This document shows, in pieces, positions 55,014-61,580 of a stretch of DNA of 64,000 bases; positions within the stretch are counted from its first letter, which is position 1; each line of letters starts with the position of its first letter. A program made the translations under genes and the position numbers. The stretch is from Oleomonas cavernae (GTDB lineage: Bacteria > Pseudomonadota > Alphaproteobacteria > Zavarziniales > Zavarziniaceae), in assembly GCF_003590945.1 (NCBI RefSeq), contig NZ_QYUK01000016.1, forward strand, positions 372,001 to 436,000, read 5' to 3'. Below the pieces are notes generated by a model that searched no databases, was not told the DNA's origin, and saw nothing but the letters and a program-made list of their open reading frames with translations.

Positions 55014-55673
55014 ATGTCGCTCGCGCTCTATGGCCATCCTTTCTCCTCCTACACGCAGAAGGCGCTCATCGCGCTCTACGAGAACGGCACGCCCTTCGAG
55101 TTCCGCTGCATCGGGCCGGAGACGCCGCAGCACGCGGCCGAATGGCTGCGGCGCTGGCCGATCGCCAAGTTCCCGCTGCTGGTGGACGGCGCGCGCAGCA
55201 TCGCCGAGACCAGCATCATCATCGAGTACCTGGGGCTTGCCCATCCCGGACCGGTGCGCCTGCTCCCCGAGGATCCGATGGCCGCGCTGGAGGTGCGCTT
55301 CCTCGACCGCTTCTTCGACCTTCATGTGATGGAGGCAATGCAGGTCGCGGTGGACAGCGCGCTGAAGCGGATTCCGGCTACCCGTGAGGAGGGCCTGGCC
55401 CTGGCCGGGCAAAGGCTGGAGCGGGCCTATGCCTGGGCCGAAGGCCAGCTTGCCGGCAGGACCTGGGCCGCCGGCGCGGACTTCACGCTGGCGGACTGCG
55501 CGGCCGCGCCCTCGCTGTTCTATGCCGACTGGACGCACCCGATTGCCGAGGCCTACCCGGTGCTGCGCGCCTACCGTGCGCGGCTGCTCGCCCGCCCGTC
55601 CTTCGCCCGGGCGGTGGAGGAGGCGCGGCCGTTTCGCCCGCTGTTTCCGCTCGGCGCGCCGGACCGGGATTGA
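55014..55673 (+). CDS. Glutathione S-transferase family protein
   Basis: A 219-aa GST of usual size. The N-terminal domain has LALYGHPFSSYTQKALIALY (Ser-Ser-Tyr at the thiol site), WPIAKFPLLVDGARSIAETS (cis-Pro and the Glu-Thr glutathione contact) and a YLGLAHPG turn. The C-terminal helical domain has FFDLHVMEAMQVAVDSALKR and WAAGADFTLADCAAAPSLFY. It is preceded by gagaggtcccgcg. Single gene between the binding protein and the AraC regulator. The gap 55674-55790 contains nothing notable. Confidence 0.93.
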   Translation: MSLALYGHPFSSYTQKALIALYENGTPFEFRCIGPETPQHAAEWLRRWPIAKFPLLVDGARSIAETSIIIEYLGLAHPGPVRLLPEDPMAALEVRFLDRFFDLHVMEAMQVAVDSALKRIPATREEGLALAGQRLERAYAWAEGQLAGRTWAAGADFTLADCAAAPSLFYADWTHPIAEAYPVLRAYRARLLARPSFARAVEEARPFRPLFPLGAPDRD

Positions 55674-55790
55674 CGCCCGGCCTCCTGGGGCTCGGTCAAG
55701 CCTCCACGGTTTCCCGGTAGGCGGCGGCTGCAATTCGACCGCTGATCTTCACCGTGATCGCAGCATCCACTTGCCCATCCCAGGCCGAGG

Positions 55791-56864
55791 CTATCCCTCA
55801 ACCCTTGTCGGATGAGCCCTGCCGGTTTTTTTGCGTATGGCCGACGGCGTTTCATCGAACCAACGTCGGCACGATCGTGAGAAAGCCGACTGCTCGGGAA
55901 ATCCGAGCAGTCCTGAAATCTGGCCGAGCGGAACGTTCGTCTCTCGCAGGTATTGCAGCGCCAACTCCTGGCGCAGCGTTTCCTTGATGGCCTCGAACCC
56001 GGTGCCTTCCGCTTCCAGCCGGCGATGCAAGGTCCGGGGATGGATGGCGAGCATGGCGGCGATGCCCTCCATGCTCGCCTGTGGCGTGCCGAGCACCCGG
56101 CGCAGCGCGAGGCGCACCCGTGGGCTGACGCCGTCGCCCGGCACGCGGAAATGCCGGGCGAGGTAGTCCTCCGTGATCCGTCGCAGCGCAGGATTTGCCC
56201 CTCGCAATTCGGCCCCGAAGGCGGTGACGGGACCGTGCAGGGATGCGCGCTCCTGGCTGGCGATGACCGGGGCGCCGAAGAACCGACGATAACGGCTCAA
56301 CGGCGCGATCGGCGTGTGCGGGAGTGTGACGAGCTTCAGATCGTAGGGCGCGCCCAGCAAGGCCTTGGCGAGGAAATGGGCAGTGCCTAGGCACATGTCG
56401 ATGTTCTGCCGCTGCGGGGGATGCCCGGGAAGCAGAATGTCGAAGACCATTTCGACCGCCCCTTCGACCAGCGGGCTGTGCGGGTTCATCGTCAGTTTCA
56501 GTCCCTGGCTATGAACAAACATATATTGCGAAGCGATCTGGAAGGCTTCCGCGGCCGTTGCCGCATTCTGAATGACGACGCCGAGCGCGCCGAGGAAACC
56601 GAAATCCAGGGTCTCGGCAATGCGCAGGCCGAGGTCTCCACACCCGGTTTCCGCACTGCTGGCTTCGAGCAGGAGGTTCACCGCGCGCAGGTCCACCAAG
56701 GCATCGTCGTCCTCAAACGCCTTGGGCGCGATGTGATATCGCCGCAGGAACGGCGCGGGATCGGCACCAAGGCCGCGCATGACGGCCGCGTATGCCCTTA
56801 CGCTGCTGGCGCGCACGAAGAGAGTCATGTCATCCAGTGTCAAAAGATTGTCTGCCGGCGTCAA
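55791..56864 (-). CDS. AraC-family transcriptional regulator (arabinose-binding-like N-terminus)
   Basis: A 357-aa regulator. The N-terminal ligand domain of the Arabinose_bd type has FLRRYHIAPKAFEDDDALVD and FGFLGALGVVIQNAATAAEA. The C-terminal double HTH has MLAIHPRTLHRRLEAEGTGF and GQISGLLGFPEQSAFSRSCR, with RRWFDETPSAIRKK at the end. It is divergent from the five-gene operon starting at 56926, whose transcription it probably controls. Relatives regulate lipid, aromatic or virulence-lipase genes. The start at 56864 or Met13 (56828) is open. Confidence 0.92.
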   Translation of the reverse strand: MTPADNLLTLDDMTLFVRASSVRAYAAVMRGLGADPAPFLRRYHIAPKAFEDDDALVDLRAVNLLLEASSAETGCGDLGLRIAETLDFGFLGALGVVIQNAATAAEAFQIASQYMFVHSQGLKLTMNPHSPLVEGAVEMVFDILLPGHPPQRQNIDMCLGTAHFLAKALLGAPYDLKLVTLPHTPIAPLSRYRRFFGAPVIASQERASLHGPVTAFGAELRGANPALRRITEDYLARHFRVPGDGVSPRVRLALRRVLGTPQASMEGIAAMLAIHPRTLHRRLEAEGTGFEAIKETLRQELALQYLRETNVPLGQISGLLGFPEQSAFSRSCRRWFDETPSAIRKKTGRAHPTRVEG

Positions 56865-56925
56865 TACCGCAGGGGCGCAATCCAGCTATTGCTTCCTTCA
56901 GATGTGCTCCCGGGAGGAGACGCTG

Positions 56926-57891
56926 TTGAAAAAAATTCTCATTGTTGGTGCCGGCGCGGTCGGCGCGGTCTACGGCTGGCATCTGCATCGCGCGGGACAC
57001 GAGGTGCATTTCTTCGTCAAGCCGGCGTACCGCGACACCGTGTCGGCGGGGCTTGTGTTGCACCGCCTCGAGCACCGTGCCACGCGGCGCGAGGATTGGA
57101 GCGCACCGCGCGTGGCCGATCTGGCCACGGTCGCGGCCGAGCGCTGGGACCAGGTGTGGCTGACGCTGTCCTCGGATGCGCTGCGCGGCGAACTCGCCGC
57201 ACAACTGCTCGCCGCTGTCGGTGCGGCAACGGTCGTCTGTCTCCAGCCCGACCTGGAGGATGCCGACTATGTGCGCGCCCGCGTCGAGACGCCGGAACAG
57301 GTGGTCCACGGCCTTATCACCCTCATCAGCTACCAGTCGCCGTTGCCGGGCAGGGATGACCCGCCGGGTATCGCCTACTTCCTGCCGCCGTTCACACCGG
57401 CACCGTTTTCCGGATCGCCAGCGCGGTTGAGCGGGGTGGTCGACGCCTTGAACGCCGGTGGCATGGCGGCGCGTGCCGTGGCGGACGTGGCGCCCGCGGC
57501 GGCGGCTGCAACCGCGCTCTTGCAGCCCTTGATCGCCTCCCTCGAGCTCAATAACTGGCAGCTATCCACGGTGCCAGGCAGCGCACCGCTGCGCATCGGC
57601 CTGGATGCGGCACGCGAAGCGCTGGCCGTGGCGCGGCAAGTTACCGGCGCCCGGACGGCCAAGTTCCGTCCTCTGTTAGTGCCCTGGCTGTGGCGGTTGT
57701 TCCTGCCTCTCGCCGCGCGCCTGCTACCGCTGCCGCTGGAACCCTACCTGCACTACCACTTCTCCAAGGTCGGCGTGCAGACGCGACTGATGTTGGAGAC
57801 CTATATCCGCCTCGGCCGGCAGCATGGCCTCGAAACCCAGGCATTGCAGAAGCTGCTGCAGGCCCTGCCATCCCAGAGCAACAGAACCTGA
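56926..57891 (+). CDS. Ketopantoate-reductase-like NAD(P)-dependent reductase (ApbA/PanE superfamily)
   Basis: A 321-aa protein. The TTG at 56926-56928 follows GGGAGGAG and gives the immediate Rossmann motif KKILIVGAGAVGAVYGWHL, as in PanE. QVWLTLSSDALRGELAAQLL and a VVCLQPDLEDADYVRARVE segment follow. The C-terminal domain is helical and less like true PanE, so the substrate is probably not ketopantoate. Upstream ATGs at 56779 and 56902 lack ribosome sites and overlap the AraC gene. It is first of a compact operon and lies 1 bp from the hydrolase gene. Confidence 0.82.
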   Translation: MKKILIVGAGAVGAVYGWHLHRAGHEVHFFVKPAYRDTVSAGLVLHRLEHRATRREDWSAPRVADLATVAAERWDQVWLTLSSDALRGELAAQLLAAVGAATVVCLQPDLEDADYVRARVETPEQVVHGLITLISYQSPLPGRDDPPGIAYFLPPFTPAPFSGSPARLSGVVDALNAGGMAARAVADVAPAAAAATALLQPLIASLELNNWQLSTVPGSAPLRIGLDAAREALAVARQVTGARTAKFRPLLVPWLWRLFLPLAARLLPLPLEPYLHYHFSKVGVQTRLMLETYIRLGRQHGLETQALQKLLQALPSQSNRT

Positions 57892-57892
57892 C

Positions 57893-58801
57893 ATGTTGAA
57901 ATCTTTCCTAGGGCGGGCCGTGCGCGTCGGGGTCAAGCCGATCCTGCGCCCAAACTTCTCGGTTGCCTTCCAGCGTCGCTGGGTCAACGGGCTGACCGCC
58001 ATGCTGCCGCCGCCGCGGGGAACAAAAGTCCACCGGCAGCCTATGGGGGCCCTGCCGGCAGAATGCCTGACTTTCGGCGAACCCGCGGCGGACCTCGCGA
58101 TTCTTTATCTGCACGGGGGCGGTTACAACATCGGCTCGGCGCGCAGCTACCGCGTCGTCACGGGGCGCATCGCGCGGGCGGCCGGCGTTTGCGTCTATAC
58201 GCCGGACTACCGGTTGGCACCCGAGCACCCCCATCCCGCAGCGTTGGAAGACGCCCTTTCCGCTTACCGCTGGCTGCGGCAACAGGGGGTGCGCCATATC
58301 GCGCTGGCGGGCGACTCGGCTGGCGGCGGGCTCGTTCTCGCCACCGCCCTTGCCCTGCGCGATGCCGGCGATCAGAGGCCGGCCGCTCTCGCCTTGATGT
58401 CCCCCTGGACGGACCTCGCCACCCGGGGGGAAACCATGAAAACCCATGTGAAGCGAGATCCGTCACAGTCGCCGGACGGGCTTGCAAGATGGGCACGGGG
58501 CTATGCCAACGGCCTGCCGCTCGATCATCCGCTGTGCTCTCCGCTCTATGCCGATCTGCGGGGATTGCCGCCGATACTGGTTCATGTCGGCAGCGAGGAA
58601 ATCCTTCTGAGCGACTCCCTGCGGCTGCGCGAACGCGCCTTCGCGGCGGGTGTGGAGATCCAGGTACGCGAATTCGAAGGCCTGTGGCACGACTTCCAAC
58701 TACACACCGGCTTGCTCAGGGAAGCAGACGAGTCCCTGACAGAACTGGGGCAGTTTCTGCGCGAGCGTCTGGACGGTTGTCAGGTGAGGAATCCCGCATG
58801 A
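57893..58801 (+). CDS. Alpha/beta hydrolase, hormone-sensitive-lipase (GDXG) family
   Basis: An esterase/lipase of 302 aa. The oxyanion motif reads LYLHGGGYNIGSARSY (HGGG). The nucleophile elbow IALAGDSAGGGLVLA carries Ser, the catalytic Asp is probably in VHVGSEEILLSDSLR, and the His is in EGLWHDFQLH. The ATG 57893 is chosen because it follows the previous stop at once and matches the family N-terminus. Its stop overlaps the next ATG (58798-58801). It works in an operon with two oxidoreductases, perhaps on an ester or lactone substrate. Confidence 0.93.
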   Translation: MLKSFLGRAVRVGVKPILRPNFSVAFQRRWVNGLTAMLPPPRGTKVHRQPMGALPAECLTFGEPAADLAILYLHGGGYNIGSARSYRVVTGRIARAAGVCVYTPDYRLAPEHPHPAALEDALSAYRWLRQQGVRHIALAGDSAGGGLVLATALALRDAGDQRPAALALMSPWTDLATRGETMKTHVKRDPSQSPDGLARWARGYANGLPLDHPLCSPLYADLRGLPPILVHVGSEEILLSDSLRLRERAFAAGVEIQVREFEGLWHDFQLHTGLLREADESLTELGQFLRERLDGCQVRNPA

Positions 58802-59178
58802 TGACCTGGCTGACATTTGTCGCCGCCGCCGCTTTCCTGGGCGTGCTCACGGAGATACAGGCCGGCGCGCTGCGCCTGTGGATCTACACGCCGCGGCGCA
58901 TGGTGGTGATCAACGTCCTCGTCACCGTCGGACTGCTGTTCGGCACGACGGCCTGGCTGACCAGCGGGATCTCCCTGCCGATCCAGTTCCTGTGCGGCGC
59001 GCTTCTCGGCATTGCCTACGAGGCGCTGAATTTTGCCGGGCTCAACGGCTGGTACTTTCCTAATAACAAACTCTGGTTCCTGAAGGGCAGGGCGGCCTTG
59101 ACCGTCGGCGTTGGGGTAGCCTGGGGCCTGTATCCGGTGCTGACCAATCTGCTGGTCGGCGTTCTGAAACCGTCATGA
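58798..59178 (+). CDS. Small integral membrane protein
   Basis: A 126-aa protein with about four predicted TM helices (around 3-20, 36-54, 60-80, 100-122). Short loops include a conserved-looking AGLNGWYFPNNKLWFLKGR between helices 3 and 4. I do not recognise a family. It is coupled to the hydrolase gene (ATGA overlap) and to the CPBP gene (4-bp overlap at 59175-59178), so it is expressed with them. No catalytic residues are evident. Confidence 0.8.
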   Translation: MMTWLTFVAAAAFLGVLTEIQAGALRLWIYTPRRMVVINVLVTVGLLFGTTAWLTSGISLPIQFLCGALLGIAYEALNFAGLNGWYFPNNKLWFLKGRAALTVGVGVAWGLYPVLTNLLVGVLKPS

Positions 59179-60023
59179 TCCAGGACCGAAAACAACCCGG
59201 GCCGATCAGCGTCGACCCGCCCAAGCTCAACGACCTGGCCCGCTTGCTGTGGGACGCTTTCGTTGCGCCCTTCCGAGATCCCACGGGGATCCTGCTGGGC
59301 AGCGCCATCGTCGCCCTCATGCTTTGGGGCTATCACGGCAAGCTCGAACTGCTGGGCGCCGTGTGGGACGGATGGACCGGGCCGGGCAGCGACCCGGCGG
59401 CGCGCGCCAGGATCATCCCGGGGATTGCGTGGGATCAGGAGTGGCTCAGCTTCTGGGCGGGTGCCCTGCTTGTCGTCGGCATCCCCGCGATCGTGATCCG
59501 CTACGTGTTCAAACGCCGGCTGCGCGACTTCGGCCTCGGCCTGCCGCCGCCCGGCCTGCGGCGGCTCGCGCTGTTGTGCGCGATCGGGTTACTCACCGTC
59601 TCCTTCGGCACGTTCTATCTGTACGGTCACGACCCGGCCATGGCCGCGACCTATCCGTTTTTCCGCGATTTCGACGGCATCGGCCAGTTCGTGGTCTACG
59701 AAATCGGATACCTGCCGTTCTTCCTGGCCATCGAGTTCATCTTCCGCGGCTACCTGCTCTTCGGCATGTATCTGCTGCCGGCACCCAAGGCCGGCGCGGG
59801 CAGGGCGGGGCTGCCTGCCAACCTCGACTGGCGGATCCTGGTCCCAATGCTCGCCTACTCGGCATGGCACCTTGGCAAGCCGCTGCCGGAGCTGTGGGGA
59901 ACACTGGTGTGGGGGCCAGCCACCAGCGCGGTCGCGCTCACGACGCGCTCGATCTGGCCCATCGTCATCGTCCACTGGTTGCTCAACGTGTGGATGGACC
60001 TCGTGATCTGGCAGCAATGGTGA
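59175..60023 (+). CDS. CPBP-family intramembrane protease-like protein
   Basis: A 282-aa polytopic protein of the CAAX/Abi family. Three conserved motifs can be located: AIEFIFRGYLLFG (motif 1, normally EExxxR), MLAYSAWHLGKPLPE (motif 2, FxxxH position) and IVHWLLNVWMDLV (motif 3, HxxxN). In motif 1 the first Glu is Ile, leaving one Glu and Arg. Loss of a Glu may impair proteolysis. It lies in the middle of the AraC-linked operon, followed after 6 bp by an SDR gene. Confidence 0.82.
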   Translation: MIQDRKQPGPISVDPPKLNDLARLLWDAFVAPFRDPTGILLGSAIVALMLWGYHGKLELLGAVWDGWTGPGSDPAARARIIPGIAWDQEWLSFWAGALLVVGIPAIVIRYVFKRRLRDFGLGLPPPGLRRLALLCAIGLLTVSFGTFYLYGHDPAMAATYPFFRDFDGIGQFVVYEIGYLPFFLAIEFIFRGYLLFGMYLLPAPKAGAGRAGLPANLDWRILVPMLAYSAWHLGKPLPELWGTLVWGPATSAVALTTRSIWPIVIVHWLLNVWMDLVIWQQW

Positions 60024-60029
60024 AGAGCC

Positions 60030-60839
60030 GTGAACATTTCCACTGACAGTCCCCAGAACCGCGGATCCGTCTTGATCACCGGTGCCTCCGCCGGCATTGG
60101 CGCCGAGCTTGCCCGGACCTTCGCCCGCCATGGGCACAGCCTGATCCTGGTCGCCCGGCGCGCCGACAGGCTTGAAGCGCTGGCACAGGAACTGAGGCGG
60201 CAACACGGTATCGCGGTTGAGGTGATCCCGCAGGACCTGGGCCAGGCCGGGGCGGCCGCGACGCTGCATCGGGAGGTAGCCCGGCGCGGGCTGGCCGTGG
60301 ACATCCTGATCAACAATGCCGGCCTACTTTGCCGTGGCGCCTTCTGGGAAACCGATTTGGCCGAGCAGCAGGCCTTGCTCCAACTCAACATCGCCGTGCT
60401 GACGGAGCTGACGCACCTGTTTCTGCCAGCCATGATCGAGCAGGGCCGCGGCCGCCTTCTCAACCTCGCGTCCAGTGCAGCGTTCCAGCCGCTGCCCTGG
60501 GTCGCCACCTATGCGGCGAGCAAGGCCTATGTGCTTTCGTTCTCCGAAACGCTGTCCATCGAGCTGAAAGGCCAGGGGATATCGGTCACCGCCCTGTGCC
60601 CGGGCTTCACGGAAACCGACATGATCTCCCAGGACGGGGCCAAGACGTTCAAGGTCCCCGGTGTCAGGAACTTGACGCCGGCAAAGGTCGCCCAGCAGGC
60701 CTATGCCGCCTGCATGGCCGGCAAGCCGGTGTACATCAACGGGGGCATCACCCGCGCGCTGGTCCTGGCGAGCCAGCACTTGCCGCGCTGGCTGCAGCGC
60801 CGTTCGGCCGAACGGTTCGCCAAAGCCGCCATGCGCTGA
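60030..60839 (+). CDS. Short-chain dehydrogenase/reductase
   Basis: A 269-aa classical SDR. The GTG start at 60030-60032 follows a tgaagag site. The cofactor motif TGASAGIG and VARRADRLEALA (Arg suggests NADP) are followed by INNAGLLCRG and the catalytic Ser (LNLASSAAFQPL) and Tyr-Lys (YAASKAYVLSFSE). GFTETDM closes the substrate loop. Similar to DltE/YqjQ-type SDRs acting on lipids or acyl chains. Last gene of the operon; a 740-bp gene-poor stretch follows. Confidence 0.93.
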   Translation: MNISTDSPQNRGSVLITGASAGIGAELARTFARHGHSLILVARRADRLEALAQELRRQHGIAVEVIPQDLGQAGAAATLHREVARRGLAVDILINNAGLLCRGAFWETDLAEQQALLQLNIAVLTELTHLFLPAMIEQGRGRLLNLASSAAFQPLPWVATYAASKAYVLSFSETLSIELKGQGISVTALCPGFTETDMISQDGAKTFKVPGVRNLTPAKVAQQAYAACMAGKPVYINGGITRALVLASQHLPRWLQRRSAERFAKAAMR

Positions 60840-61104
60840 TCAGAGATGCGTCAGGTTACGAATCGCTGCGATCATGGCGGACGATGCAGGGCCTTGCCGC
60901 TCGAGCAAGTCGCCTATCCGGAGGACAGGTGCTTGCAATCGTCCCGCAGCACCTTGCGCGTCGGGGGGCGCGGACGCTGGCGATTGAAGGCGCCAGACAC
61001 GCGGGTTGACAAGCGCCAAGAAAGTGCATCAGGACTCGGACACGATCGATGTCGCGATGGCACGGGCACGCCGGGGGTCCGAGCTTGACCGTGGTGAATG
61101 ATTT
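60840..61104. other. Gene-poor stretch after the SDR gene
   Basis: About 265 bp without a recognisable gene. Short open frames on both strands show no motifs and overlap each other. It separates the AraC-linked operon from the acyl-CoA-dehydrogenase-like remnant, and together with 61351-61580 (AT-richer, also empty) marks a junction between blocks of different origin. Confidence 0.6.
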
Positions 61105-61137
61105 GGCGGTTGCCTCTCTGGCGGGAAGGCAACCGCC
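61105..61137 (-). terminator. Hairpin terminator
   Basis: A perfect 10-bp stem (ggcggttgcc 61105-61114 / ggcaaccgcc 61128-61137) with a 13-nt loop, 12 bp after the stop codon of the acyl-CoA-dehydrogenase-like remnant. The flanks are A/T-rich on both sides, so it may act in both directions. Confidence 0.7.
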
Positions 61138-61149
61138 CATTTTACGATG

Positions 61150-61350
61150 TCAGCTCCAAGCATGGAACGGCGGGGTGACGCCGTTGAGGAAGTAGCTGCC
61201 CAGGATCGCGTATTTCCAGCGTACCGGGTCGTGCAGGGTGTGGGTACGGGCATTTCGCCAGTGGCGGTCCCGGTTGTGTTCGGCCAGGATGGAACGGGTG
61301 CCGGTCAGTTCGAACAGTTTGTTGGTCGCACGGCTTCTCATAGCCATTGT
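61150..61350 (-). pseudogene. C-terminal remnant of an acyl-CoA-dehydrogenase/SfnB-like monooxygenase
   Basis: About 65 codons match the extreme C-terminus of acyl-CoA-dehydrogenase-like sulfur-acquisition oxidoreductases (SfnB / DszC-type): TNKLFELTGTRSILAEHN, then DRHWRNARTHTLHDPVRWKY and YFLNGVTPP before the stop. Full proteins are about 400 aa. Upstream of 61350 the similarity stops and the DNA becomes AT-rich with no continuation, so the rest has been deleted. Its own terminator hairpin follows at 61105-61137. Confidence 0.75.
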
Positions 61351-61580
61351 AATCAGGAACGACTCGGGTCTATGGCGAAGCAACCATATTTTTTGCGCTC
61401 GCAGCATGGCGCTTATTTTTTTGTAACATTTTTTATCTGTTTAATAAGCCTGTCGGCACTCGACAGGGTCGCCCCAGCGTTCGTCTGATCCAAAGGTGTG
61501 CAGGGCCGTGCATGGTTGCGTCGGATGACCGATATGGCCACATATCTGCCTTCCTTCTTAAGGGGACTATGTGAGGTCTG

